Shown here: positions 25,501 through 33,413 of the stretch, one piece after another
Layout of the letters: the number at the start of each line of letters is the position of its first letter
Position numbering within the stretch: the first letter of the stretch is position 1
NCBI RefSeq assembly: GCF_017573505.1
Contig: NZ_JAGEOJ010000011.1
Span: 362,857 to 426,856 of the forward strand
DNA: 64,000 nucleotides
Source of the DNA: Actinomadura barringtoniae
GTDB lineage: Bacteria > Actinomycetota > Actinomycetes > Streptosporangiales > Streptosporangiaceae
Reading direction: 5' to 3'
Notes under the pieces: model-generated
The model's input: the letters and a program-made list of their open reading frames with translations, nothing else
What the model was told of the DNA's origin: nothing
The model's database searches: none
Made by a program: the position numbers and the translations under genes

Positions 25501-26152
25501 GACGAAGGCGGGCGGCGCGATCCTGCTCGACTTCGCCGTCGAATGCCGGGACGCCGCCGACCGGCCGGTGCTCACGGCGGACGCCGCGTTCGGCTTCTTC
25601 ACCCCCGACGCCCTCGACCGCCAGCAGGGGCTGCCCACCGGGCCCGAAGACCGGGCCCGCATCGCGACACCGGGAAACCGGTGCGTCGCCCCCACCCTCG
25701 GCTCCAGACTCCAGATGATCGACCGCATCACCGGCTACTGGCCGGACGGCGGTGCGGCCGGGCTCGGGCGGCTGCGCGCCGAGAAGGACGTCGATCCCCG
25801 CGAGTGGTTCTTCAAGAGCCACTTCTTCGAGGACCCGGTCCAGCCCGGCTCGCTGGGCATTGAGGCGATGATCCAGCTGCTCCGCCACTCCATGCTGGAG
25901 CGCGGCCTCGCCGACGGCGTCAACAGTTGTGGTGAGCGCTTCGAGGCCGTACGGACCGGTCACGAGATCACCTGGACCTATCGCGGCCAGGTCCTGCCGA
26001 CGTCCGGGCTCGTCACGATCGACCTCGAGGTGACCGAGCTCGGCGCCGACGACAGCGGTCCCTTCGCTGTGGCCGACGCCTGGCTGTGGGTCGATGGGGT
26101 GCGCGTCTACGAAGTGCGCGCGCTCGGCACGCGAATCGTCGCCGCGGGCTGA
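22592..26152 (+). CDS. PfaB/PfaC-like hybrid: vestigial KS, AT, and several hotdog (FabA-like) dehydratase segments
   Basis: The 1186-residue partner starts at ATG 22592 (AACAGGAGG upstream), 19 bases after the synthase. Residues 1-~180 resemble only the opening of a ketosynthase (SVAIVAVGTCGPG) plus the post-KS linker, with no active-site Cys or His. AT (~245-560) has F-V-Y-S-N-G-A-A-G-Y-Q-G-M-G and Ser332 in GYSSGE, as in PfaB. The C-terminal half holds hotdog segments like those of PfaC. One contains FAEGRLADCFGPAW and MAFYLTAMGF, a second ADAFGPAYSIFDESRRGVRL and L-Q-P-C-G-W-L, and a third FFKSHFFEDPVQPGSLGIEA with His1077 and Glu1091 as likely catalytic pair. It should select an extender or starter and dehydrate or isomerise intermediates. 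No KS-CLF pair is present, unlike canonical PfaC. Confidence 0.88.
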   Translation: MTSVAIVAVGTCGPGWSRTQELVERLLRGTEPPPPRPHDTGRALAAAVREASGGWTRRSTRSFGQALRSLRERTADEVLVADADPGSGAAVALLLRRERDARTAGDEIIAVLDGGPREPELFPVLVAALGLRHRADFRNGAPATPMLGERRTEACGVTLSAGRPVSWLGSRPPRLHVYSGADRRAVMAAVRHGRRSSAGPARLAVVAQSREQLRRKRGEALRWLGGDGSRPPGVAYRDRPVEGEIAFVYSNGAAGYQGMGRDLMLAFPGLMDGVRRDNGPLEQYMSWVFAESPGPAGLAIGQIIAAGALAVLHSRIAQDVLGIQPNASLGYSSGECTAPVALSIWADCATVADEARRSDLLVREIAGEHRLTRRVWRDLGLQDGGWANHLVVGPTDRIREAVEAETGAFLTVVNSPRSSIIGGHESACARVLERLGRSVQALPLEYDIAVHAPVFEAAKEPWRVLHSHALNGGHVGKRLYSGVRRAAYQPSREGMAEALSELVTGTVDFAGTVEQAWRDGVRVFIEQGPRGLCSGWISQTLGEREHLAVPFDDGGSDSLGAYLQAVAELAAAGVVTSQGLLLEPAPAGRRHDLASVQREFLTQQSAVQQRFLASRSPRHARIEPAQDSPPVRTTTSGEAYDTAAIQAFAEGRLADCFGPAWRIADAHLRTPRLAPEHLTLRGEVVAFDPDSGYLRMELAMAPGPDSLMLEAGLQAMAFYLTAMGFTIARDGWRFEPTPGAPGNLRRGRPPEPQPSKTTVEILVQEVSDDPEPAVYGDIRCSAGGHQVFGADGIGLRLVPDRPLRQWIELGAITIDDEPRTVAATEAGPTGKLSMLNCAWGSLADAFGPAYSIFDESRRGVRLPGPPYLFMDAVTKVSGGQAAREIGTTAESVFVLRPDAWFWSDSGTPVMPFAALMETVLQPCGWLASYAGYPLEDREMLIRNLGGTARVLREVTPDSGELYTTGELMKATKAGGAILLDFAVECRDAADRPVLTADAAFGFFTPDALDRQQGLPTGPEDRARIATPGNRCVAPTLGSRLQMIDRITGYWPDGGAAGLGRLRAEKDVDPREWFFKSHFFEDPVQPGSLGIEAMIQLLRHSMLERGLADGVNSCGERFEAVRTGHEITWTYRGQVLPTSGLVTIDLEVTELGADDSGPFAVADAWLWVDGVRVYEVRALGTRIVAAG

Positions 26153-26397
26153 GCGGCGAGCTTTCGCTCAAGAAGCGCGGCCATCCCGCCGAGGGTGTCC
26201 TCCATGGTGATGTCCTCGTCGGCGACCTCGATTCCCAGTTCCTCTTCGAGAATGGCGCCGAGCTCGGTCATGGCGATCGAGTCCATGTCGAGGTCGGCGA
26301 AGGTCGTCTGCGCGGTGACGCTGGTGACGGGCAGGTCCAGGTCCGCGCCGAGCACGGCGATCATCACGTCGAGGACGGCGGGGGTCGATTCCTTCAC
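26107..26397 (-). CDS. Stand-alone acyl carrier protein
   Basis: This 96-residue ACP/phosphopantetheine-attachment protein starts at GTG 26397 with a strong AAGGAG seven bases before. The carrier motif is DLDMDSIAMTEL (Ser receives the 4'-phosphopantetheine arm), within an otherwise acidic helical bundle; an Ala/Arg-rich tail of ~15 residues extends past the fold. It is encoded opposite to all other cluster genes, and its last 46 bases overlap the 3' end of the synthase partner. It shares a divergent spacer with the PlsB-like gene. It probably carries the FAAL-activated acyl group, or the finished chain to the acyltransferases; the sequence cannot tell which. Confidence 0.92.
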   Translation of the reverse strand: MKESTPAVLDVMIAVLGADLDLPVTSVTAQTTFADLDMDSIAMTELGAILEEELGIEVADEDITMEDTLGGMAALLERKLAAQPAATIRVPSARTS

Positions 26398-26587
26398 GGT
26401 CGCTCCTTGGTGTTCGTGGCGCGATTTCTCGTGCCATTTTCGCAAGTCACGGGCCGTCTCGACACGAGGGCGATTGGTCCAGTGCAGAGGTACCAGTGTG
26501 CGGTTTTCACGGCCCGGGGATTTCTTTGGGGACGTGCTCAATAGAAGAAATGAGAACCCTCCTGTGCTGTTCCCAAGGAGTGATGGC

Positions 26588-28348
26588 GTGAAAGGCCGGG
26601 ACAGTGCCGGGGACCTGGACCGGCGCCGGATCTCGAACCGGGTGCTCGGCCTGCCCTCCGTACGGGCCGACACGACCACCCTGGCGAGGCGGGCGGGCAT
26701 CACCGAGACGGCCGCGCGGGCGAGGCTGGGAAGGCAGCTGCGCGGCCTGGTGGCCACGCGGCGCGCCTGGGCCGCGAGCGCGCTGTCCCTGCTCCTGGGC
26801 CCGCTGCACCGGTCGGTCTGGCGGCTGCGGATCGACGAGGCCGGTCTCGAACGGCTCCGGGCGCTCGGCACCCGGCATCCGCTGGTCTTCCTGCCGGCGC
26901 ACCGTTCCTACACCGACTCGCCGCTGCTGGCCGCCGCGCTGCGCATCGCCGGGGTGGCCGAACCGTTCAGGCTCGCGGGCGACAACCTGTCGTTCTGGCC
27001 GATCGGATGGCTCGCGCGGCGCAGCGGCACGATCTACATCCGGCGTGACTTCGGCCAGGACCGCAGCTACCAGCTCGCCGTCCGCTCCTACCTCGCCCAG
27101 CTGCTCCGGCAGGGGACGAGCCTGGAGTGGTACGCGGAGGCGGGCCGTAGCAGGACCGGGCGGCTGCGCAGGCCGCGCCACGGGCTCCTGCGGCAGCTCG
27201 TCCAGGCGTTCAGCGAGTCGGGGATCGACGACCTGTACGTCGTGCCCGTCTCCATCACCTACGAGATCCTCCCGGAGGCCGTTCTGCTGGCCGAGGAGGA
27301 CTGCGGCGGGCACAAACGGCCCGAGGGACTGGCCTGGCTCATGGCGTACCGCCGCACCAACCAGACGGCCCGCGGGACCGTCGCCAGAGTGACGTTCGGC
27401 GAGCCGTTCTCCCTGCGGGAGCAGGCCGAAGCGGTCAGCGACCAGAACGGCTGGGGGCTGGTCAGGTCGGTCGCGGGCGAGCTGGGCGTCAGGCTGAACG
27501 AGGCGACCCCGGTCACCCCCGAGTCGCTGCTGGCGTTGCTGCTCAGCGGCGGCGACCACGGGCCGCGTACCGTCGCGCAGATCTGTGCGGCCCTGGAGCC
27601 GGTGCTGAACTTCGTCGGTCTCCGCGGGATACCGCTGACCGACCGCAGCAGGCTCACCGGAACGCGTGAGGTGCGGGCCGTGCTCGACCGGCTCGTCGGT
27701 GCGGGCGTCCTGACCTCCACCACGATCGGCTCTCCGGAACGGCGTTACGTGATCGAGCCGGAGCAGCATCACCTCGCCACGTTCTACGCGCAGTCGGGGG
27801 CCCACTGGTTCGTCATGCGCGCCATCGCCGAACTCGCGACCATCCTCGCCCCGACCCCAGACGAGATCACCGCGAGCGGCCGGCGCCTGCGCACGCTCCT
27901 GGAACGCGCCTACGTGTTCCCCGGCCCCGACAGGTTCGACAGCGACCTCGCCCGTGAGGTCGACGATCTGACCCATCCCGCCGGACGGCACTTCGTGATC
28001 GCGCACCGCGTGCTCGGCCCCGCGCTGGAGGCGGTGCTGCGCGTCGCCGAACGCCTTGAACGCACCGGGCCGGAGCGCAAACCCGACCGCCGCGCCCTGA
28101 CGCAGGCGCTGCCGACCGCCCAGGACGGCGAACCCCGCAGGTGGCCCGCGTCCGCCTCGCGTGACCTCGTCCATGCGGCCCTGGCCGTCGCGGCGGGCGA
28201 AGGGCTGCTGGAGACCGGTCCCGGCGCGCAGCGGGCACGGGCCGCGTTCGCCGCCGAACTCGCACGGCATGTGTCGTTGCTCGCCGACGTCGGCGTGCTC
28301 GGCGCGAGCCCCGCCCGCATGCCGATCCCCGAGGAGGAACGACGATGA
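26588..28348 (+). CDS. PlsB-like glycerol-3-phosphate (or DHAP) 1-acyltransferase
   Basis: The 586-residue product starts at GTG 26588, with AAGGAG seven bases upstream. Motif I is P-A-H-R-S-Y-T-D (Hx4D catalytic pair), followed by L-A-G-D-N-L-S-F-W-P-I, R-S-G-T-I-Y-I-R-R, the phosphate-binding W-Y-A-E-A-G-R-S-R-T-G and VVPVSITYE, all in the order seen in GPAT/DHAPAT enzymes. The C-terminal half is helical, as in PlsB, but total length is shorter than the ~800 residues of E. coli PlsB and near mycobacterial homologues. Normal PlsB transfers acyl from acyl-ACP or acyl-CoA to sn-1 of glycerol-3-phosphate. In this context the donor could be the cluster ACP. The stop overlaps the next ATG by 4 bases. 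Confidence 0.88.
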   Translation: MKGRDSAGDLDRRRISNRVLGLPSVRADTTTLARRAGITETAARARLGRQLRGLVATRRAWAASALSLLLGPLHRSVWRLRIDEAGLERLRALGTRHPLVFLPAHRSYTDSPLLAAALRIAGVAEPFRLAGDNLSFWPIGWLARRSGTIYIRRDFGQDRSYQLAVRSYLAQLLRQGTSLEWYAEAGRSRTGRLRRPRHGLLRQLVQAFSESGIDDLYVVPVSITYEILPEAVLLAEEDCGGHKRPEGLAWLMAYRRTNQTARGTVARVTFGEPFSLREQAEAVSDQNGWGLVRSVAGELGVRLNEATPVTPESLLALLLSGGDHGPRTVAQICAALEPVLNFVGLRGIPLTDRSRLTGTREVRAVLDRLVGAGVLTSTTIGSPERRYVIEPEQHHLATFYAQSGAHWFVMRAIAELATILAPTPDEITASGRRLRTLLERAYVFPGPDRFDSDLAREVDDLTHPAGRHFVIAHRVLGPALEAVLRVAERLERTGPERKPDRRALTQALPTAQDGEPRRWPASASRDLVHAALAVAAGEGLLETGPGAQRARAAFAAELARHVSLLADVGVLGASPARMPIPEEERR

Positions 28349-29856
28349 CCACCGCCGGTCTGGACGCGCGGATCGAGGCGATACTGAACGGTCCTGCCGG
28401 GCCCCGGGTCGGGGCCTTCTTCGATTTCGACGGCACGGTGGTGGACGGCTTCTCGGTCACCTCGTTCCTGATGCCGATGGTGCGGGCGCGGATCCAGCGG
28501 ATGGACTTCGACCCGGCCGCCGTACTGCGGAGGGCGCTGCGGGAGGGCCCGCAGGCGATGCGGCTGGTGGCGAGCACGGGCATGCACGGCGAGCCCGACG
28601 ACGCCGCCGTGCGGTCGGTGTACGAGGTGGCGCTCGGCGCCCTCGCTGGCCGCCAGGAGGACGAGGTCGTCCAGCTCGGCGAGCATGTCTTCGCCACGAG
28701 CTTGTGCGGCCGGCTTCGTTCGGAGGCCTGGGCGCTGATCGAGGCGCACCGGATGATGGAGCACACCCTCGTGCTGGTCTCCTCGGCCACGCGCTACCAG
28801 ACGGGCCCCATGGCCAGGGAGCTGGGCATCGAGCACGCCCTGTGCACCGAACTGGAGATTTCTGAGGGCGTGCTGACCGGAGACCTGCAGGGGCCCTTGC
28901 TGCGGGGGGAGGCCAAGGCCGACGCGGTCACGGCGTTCGCCTCGGCCCATGAAGTGGATCTGACGGTCAGTCACGCCTACGCGGACGCGTTCGACGATGT
29001 GCCTCTGCTGGAGAGCATCGGGAAACCCTGCGCGGTCCACCCGACCCCGCGCCTCGCGCAGATGGCCCTGTGGCGCCAATGGCCGGTCATCGGCTCGACC
29101 CCGCAGCGTTCACAGGGTCTGCGAACGCTGGCGCGATCGGCCGCGGCGTACGGCGGCATGGTGACGGGCGGAAGCGCGGGGGTGGGGATCGGGTTGCTGA
29201 ACACCGACCGGCGGCAGGTGGGCGAGCAGGCCATGAACATGGGCGCCGACGCCTTCCTCAGCATCGCGGGCATCAAGTTGCGCGTCGAAGGCCGCGAGAA
29301 CCTCTGGTCGTCCAGGCCCGCCGTGTTCATGACCAACCATCAGAGCGCGCTCGACCTGGCCATCATGATCAGGCTCGTGCAGGAGCACTACTCCGGGATG
29401 GCCAAGGCGTCGCTCGGGAAGGTCCCCGGGCTCGGGCACCTCCTGCGGTGCATCGACACCACCTTCGTGGACAGGGGCGCCGTCGACGATGCCGACGCGC
29501 TCTGCCGCAGTGCGGTGGAACAGCTGAACAGGGGCATCTCGATCTGGATCACACCGGAGGGCACACGGTCGCGGACGCCGATGCCGGGGCCGTTCAAGAA
29601 GGGCGCCTTCCACATCGCGCGCAAGGCCGGAGTGCCGGTCGTCCCGATCGTCATCCGCAACGCCGGTCAGCTGATGTCCAAGGCCGCGAAGACCGCCAGG
29701 TCGGGCGAGATCGACATCGCCGTCCTGCCGCCCATCGAGGTGTGCCGCTGGTCGGACGACGAGCTGGACGCCAGGATCGGCGAGGTCCGCGGCCTGTTCG
29801 TCGACCGGCTCAGGAACTGGGACCGGAGCGCGATGGTCCCGGGGGAGCTGCGGTGA
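28345..29856 (+). CDS. HAD-IB hydrolase fused to PlsC-type 1-acylglycerol-3-phosphate acyltransferase
   Basis: The 503-residue bifunctional protein has two parts. The N-terminal HAD half (~1-260, SerB/CicA type) has FFDFDGTVVDG (nucleophile Asp), motif II S-S-A-T-R-Y-Q, Lys in G-E-A-K-A-D-A, and the acidic motif Y-A-D-A-F-D-D-V-P-L-L. The C-terminal PlsC half (~310-500) has M-T-N-H-Q-S-A-L-D (Hx4D), the FVDRG region, I-T-P-E-G-T-R-S and G-V-P-V-V-P-I-V. Actinobacteria encode similar fusions. The pair could acylate sn-2 and remove phosphate from the product, although HAD-IB specificity is unproven. The gene is coupled by ATGA to the PlsB-like gene and by GTGA to the next gene. Confidence 0.92.
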   Translation: MTTAGLDARIEAILNGPAGPRVGAFFDFDGTVVDGFSVTSFLMPMVRARIQRMDFDPAAVLRRALREGPQAMRLVASTGMHGEPDDAAVRSVYEVALGALAGRQEDEVVQLGEHVFATSLCGRLRSEAWALIEAHRMMEHTLVLVSSATRYQTGPMARELGIEHALCTELEISEGVLTGDLQGPLLRGEAKADAVTAFASAHEVDLTVSHAYADAFDDVPLLESIGKPCAVHPTPRLAQMALWRQWPVIGSTPQRSQGLRTLARSAAAYGGMVTGGSAGVGIGLLNTDRRQVGEQAMNMGADAFLSIAGIKLRVEGRENLWSSRPAVFMTNHQSALDLAIMIRLVQEHYSGMAKASLGKVPGLGHLLRCIDTTFVDRGAVDDADALCRSAVEQLNRGISIWITPEGTRSRTPMPGPFKKGAFHIARKAGVPVVPIVIRNAGQLMSKAAKTARSGEIDIAVLPPIEVCRWSDDELDARIGEVRGLFVDRLRNWDRSAMVPGELR

Positions 29857-31244
29857 GGCCCGCCGACCACTTCGGAGTCGGCGCCTGGAACCTGCCCCGC
29901 CGCCTGAACACTCTGGACACGCTGATGTGGCGGTGCGAGGCCGACCCGGTGTTGCGGGCCCCGCTCGTACTGCTGGCCCTGCTGGACGACACGCCCGACT
30001 GGGATCGCTTCGTCGCCGGTCACGAGTGGGCCACGCGGATGATCCCCCGCCTGCGCGACCGGCCCCGTACGTTTCCGCTGCTGCCCGCGGCGCCCGTCTG
30101 GACGTCCGTTCCGGACTTCGACGTGGCCGATCACGTGCGCAGGGCGGCGCTGCCGGGTGACGCGGGGCGCCGGGAACTGCTCGACCTCGTGCAGTCGATG
30201 GCGACCGCCCCGTGGCGGCCCGGCCGACCTTTGTGGGAGAGCGTTCTGGTGGAGGGGCTGCGGTGGGACGGCAAGCCTTGCCCCGCCGCGTGGATTCTGC
30301 GGTTCCACCACAGCATGGCCGACGGGCAGACCGCCGCGTTCTGGCTGTCCACGTTGCTGAACAGGCAGCGTGAGCCGAGGACGGGCAAGCCGGACCCGCC
30401 GCCGCCTCCACCACCCGTCTCGGACCTTCTGGCGCTGCTCGAACCGCCACCCGAGCTCGACCTGCTGCGCCGAGGCCTGATCGAGGGCAAGGCGGCGCTG
30501 GACTCGGCCGAGCCCGCGAGCGCCTCGCTGCTCAAGGTCGTGCGGGGAGCCGTCGAGCTGACCCCGACGCCCGTGGGCACGCCGTCGCCGCTGCTCAGCG
30601 GCCGAGGCCTGTCGCGGCGGCTGGACCTGATGGACGTGCCGCTGGACGGCCTGCGTGCCGCCGCGCGTGAGGAAGGCGCCTCGGTCAACGACGCGTTCCT
30701 CACCGGCATGCTCGTCGGCTTCCGCCGCTACCACGAGCGGCGCGGATCGACGCCGGACACGCTGTCGATCGCGATGCCGCTGCCGCGCAAGAAGACCTCC
30801 CCGCGTGTCGGGAACGGCTTCGGCGTGGTCCGGCTGCCCGCGCCGATGGCCGTGCCGAAGGAAGGGACGCATCTGGCCGCCGTACGCGACCGGCTGGCCG
30901 AGGTGACGTCGGCGTACACACCGGCCGCGCTGGAGGTGGCCTCGACGGTGGTGAACGCGCTGCCGACGCCGCTCACGCTCGAGGCGATGCGTCGCCTCGG
31001 GCGCAGCTATGACGTTCAGCTGAGCCATGTGGCGGGGATCCACCGCCGCTTCTACGTCTCGGGCGCCGCCATCGAGGGCGTCTACTGCTTCGGCCCGGCG
31101 CCCGGATGCGCCGCCATGGCGGTCATGGTCTCCGGCCGCGGCGGCGCCACCCTGGGACTGACCACCGACCCCGCCGCCGTCACCGACGGACCGGCGTTCA
31201 TGGAGTGCCTGGAGGAAGGCTTCGCCGAGGTCGTCGGCGGCTGA
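29853..31244 (+). CDS. Wax ester synthase/diacylglycerol acyltransferase (WS/DGAT)
   Basis: The 463-residue product starts at GTG 29853, overlapping the upstream stop. The catalytic motif HHxxxDG is seen as F-H-H-S-M-A-D-G near residue 152. The family N-terminus (LDTLMWRCEADP), PLWESVLVEGL, the SVNDAFLTGMLVGFRRYHERRG helix and a C-terminal S-H-V-A-G-I-H-type segment also match. WS/DGAT enzymes transfer acyl-CoA to diacylglycerol or alcohols at the membrane or lipid-droplet surface, making triacylglycerol or wax ester. As last gene of the cluster it would complete a PlsB, PlsC, phosphatase, DGAT series. A strong hairpin terminator follows 13 bases later. Confidence 0.93.
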   Translation: MRPADHFGVGAWNLPRRLNTLDTLMWRCEADPVLRAPLVLLALLDDTPDWDRFVAGHEWATRMIPRLRDRPRTFPLLPAAPVWTSVPDFDVADHVRRAALPGDAGRRELLDLVQSMATAPWRPGRPLWESVLVEGLRWDGKPCPAAWILRFHHSMADGQTAAFWLSTLLNRQREPRTGKPDPPPPPPPVSDLLALLEPPPELDLLRRGLIEGKAALDSAEPASASLLKVVRGAVELTPTPVGTPSPLLSGRGLSRRLDLMDVPLDGLRAAAREEGASVNDAFLTGMLVGFRRYHERRGSTPDTLSIAMPLPRKKTSPRVGNGFGVVRLPAPMAVPKEGTHLAAVRDRLAEVTSAYTPAALEVASTVVNALPTPLTLEAMRRLGRSYDVQLSHVAGIHRRFYVSGAAIEGVYCFGPAPGCAAMAVMVSGRGGATLGLTTDPAAVTDGPAFMECLEEGFAEVVGG

Positions 31245-31257
31245 GCATCTCGGGAGT

Positions 31258-31302
31258 GCCTGAAGGAGGGCGGTGCCTGCGCGGCACCGCCCTCCTTCAG
31301 GC
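31258..31302. terminator. Perfect 20-bp hairpin ending the lipid cluster
   Basis: Arms 31258-31277 and 31283-31302 are perfect complements with a 5-base loop. They lie between the convergent WS/DGAT and permease genes, so the hairpin can stop transcription from both sides. Confidence 0.85.
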
Positions 31303-31332
31303 GGGTCTACGGGGTCTGGCGCGTCTGCGAGG

Positions 31333-33384
31333 TCACAGCTTGATCGGCGGGTGGAGCCGCTTCATGTTCCAGGTGCGGCTGCTGCGCGCCGCCAGCGTGG
31401 TGAGCGTGAGTGCGCCGGCCAGGAAGAACGCCAGGACGACGACGCCGGTCCAGACCGAGCTCTGGTCGCCGCCGCTGATCAGGTGCCGTACGCCGTTCAC
31501 GACCCACGACATCGGCAGCAGCGGATGCAGGAACTGGAAGAACTTCGGGCTGGACTCGATCGGATAGGTGCCCGCCGCCGAGGTGAGCTGCAGCACGAGG
31601 AACACCAGGGCGAGGACCTTGCCGATCGAGCCCAGCTTGGCGTTCAGCCACTGCACGAGCGCGGTGTACGTCGCGACCGCCAGAGCCAGATAGGCGATCA
31701 GGCCGGGCCAGGACCGCACCTGCATCCCGAGGCTGGCGTTGAGCACGAGCAGAACGACGATCATCTGGGCCACGGCGAGCCCGAACGCGGGCAGCCAGCT
31801 CGCCATCGCGACGCGCCAGGGCGGCGCGTTCGTGGTGAGGGCCCGCGGGTTGAGCGGCCGCAGCAGCATGAAGATGACCATCGAGCCGATCCACAGCGCC
31901 AGCGACACGAAGAACGGCGCCAGGCCGGTCCCGTAGTTGGGCGCCGCGTTCTGCCGGATCGTGGACAGCTGCACCGGGCTGCTCATCACCTCGGTGCGCT
32001 GCGCCCGTTCGGCCGGACTGTAACCGGGGACCTGCTCGGCTCCGGAGGCGAGACCGTCACTGAGCTTCCGGCCGCCGTCGGTCAGCTTGCCGAGTCCGCC
32101 GTGCAGCCTGCCCGCGCCGTCGTCGAGCCGGGTGAGTCCGTCGCTGAGCTTGCCGGCGCCGTCGTGGGCCTTGGCGGTCCCGTCGTGGAGGCGGGCAGCG
32201 CCCGTGGCGAGCGCGTGCGCGCCCGCGGCCAGCCGGTGCGCGCCGTCGTCGAGGCGGGCGACGGCCTGGCGGGCCTGGTCGATCCGGTCGGCGAGGTACG
32301 GTGCCTGGGCGGCGAACTTGCGGGCCAGCTCGGCGATGGCGCGAGCCTTGGCAGCCAGCCCGGCCAGCGTAGGCAGCCGCTCGGAGTCACCCTGCGCCCC
32401 GTCGCGCTCGTCGCTCGTGCTGAGGCCCAGCGCGGCGGCACGGCCGGCGGGAAGCGTCGTACGGTCCGCGCCCGGCAGAAGCCCCGCCACGTCGGCGACC
32501 AGATCAGCCGCGGACGCGATGGTCAATGCGGCGGCCTGCAGTTGCTTCCAGTGTTCGCGGAGCAGCGGCACGACGTTGCCCGCGACCTTGCCGACGGTGG
32601 TGTTGAGCTGCCGGGTGCCGTCGGCGAGCTTGCCGCCGCCGTCCGCGAGCCGGCCGCTGCCCGCGGCGAGCTGCGCGGCTCCCTGGTCGAGACGTCCGAG
32701 ACCCTCATGGAGCTTGGCGCCGCCGTCGCGTGCCTTGCCGATCCCGTCGTGCAGTTGGCCGCTGCCGTCCTCGGCCTTGCGCGCGCCCGCCGAGAGCTGC
32801 GCGGCGCCGTCGGCCGCCTTGCCGAGCTTGGTGTGCAACTGGCTGAACGAGACGAACATCTTGTCCAGGTAGCCGCGCACCGCGCCGCTCGCGGCGACGG
32901 CCCGCACCTCGCGGAACACCGACTCGCCGATCTGGCTGGCGACGAAGTTGTTGCTGTCGTCCAGCCGCAGCATCAGCGGCGCCGACTCCGGCGGCCCGGC
33001 CTGGGAGGGCGAGGCGAGGCGGGCGCTGAAGTCGAGGGGAATCGTGAGGGACATGTAGTAGTGCCCGGCCGCGATCCCGGACGCCGCCGCGCCGGCGTCG
33101 ACCGTGTGCCACTGGAACGTTCCGCGTTCCTGGAGCTTGTGCACCAGGTCGGCTCCGGCGTCGAGGGTCGTCCCGTTCGCACTGACCGGGTGGTCCTCGT
33201 TCACCAGGGCCACCGGCACGCGGTTCAGCCGCCCGTACGGGTCCCACTGCGACCACAGGTAGAGGCCCGCGTACAGCAGCGGTACGAAGACCAGGCCGAT
33301 CACCGCGATGCGGCCCAGCTTGTGGCGGGTGATCTGCCGGATTTCCAGCACGCTCAGCGAGAGCGCGGGGATGCCGAGCCGCAT
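31333..33384 (-). CDS. YhgE/Pip-like ABC-2 family membrane protein
   Basis: The 683-residue product has one transmembrane segment near the N-terminus (residues ~25-45), a large extracytoplasmic region and about five C-terminal transmembrane segments (ABC-2 type, ending S-R-T-W-N-M-K). The central ~300 residues are full of x-x-x-L-x-x-G heptads (G-A-R-K-A-E-D-G-S-G-Q-L-H-D-G type), the signature of YhgE/phage-infection-protein relatives, probably a helical rod. N-terminal V-A-L-V-N-E-D is also family-typical. It is the permease partner of the ATPase gene 29 bases upstream and may export a lipid, peptide or cell-wall component; the cargo is unknown. Confidence 0.9.
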   Translation of the reverse strand: MRLGIPALSLSVLEIRQITRHKLGRIAVIGLVFVPLLYAGLYLWSQWDPYGRLNRVPVALVNEDHPVSANGTTLDAGADLVHKLQERGTFQWHTVDAGAAASGIAAGHYYMSLTIPLDFSARLASPSQAGPPESAPLMLRLDDSNNFVASQIGESVFREVRAVAASGAVRGYLDKMFVSFSQLHTKLGKAADGAAQLSAGARKAEDGSGQLHDGIGKARDGGAKLHEGLGRLDQGAAQLAAGSGRLADGGGKLADGTRQLNTTVGKVAGNVVPLLREHWKQLQAAALTIASAADLVADVAGLLPGADRTTLPAGRAAALGLSTSDERDGAQGDSERLPTLAGLAAKARAIAELARKFAAQAPYLADRIDQARQAVARLDDGAHRLAAGAHALATGAARLHDGTAKAHDGAGKLSDGLTRLDDGAGRLHGGLGKLTDGGRKLSDGLASGAEQVPGYSPAERAQRTEVMSSPVQLSTIRQNAAPNYGTGLAPFFVSLALWIGSMVIFMLLRPLNPRALTTNAPPWRVAMASWLPAFGLAVAQMIVVLLVLNASLGMQVRSWPGLIAYLALAVATYTALVQWLNAKLGSIGKVLALVFLVLQLTSAAGTYPIESSPKFFQFLHPLLPMSWVVNGVRHLISGGDQSSVWTGVVVLAFFLAGALTLTTLAARSSRTWNMKRLHPPIKL

Positions 33385-33413
33385 CGGCTCACTTCCTTCC
33401 CGAAGACGAGCGC

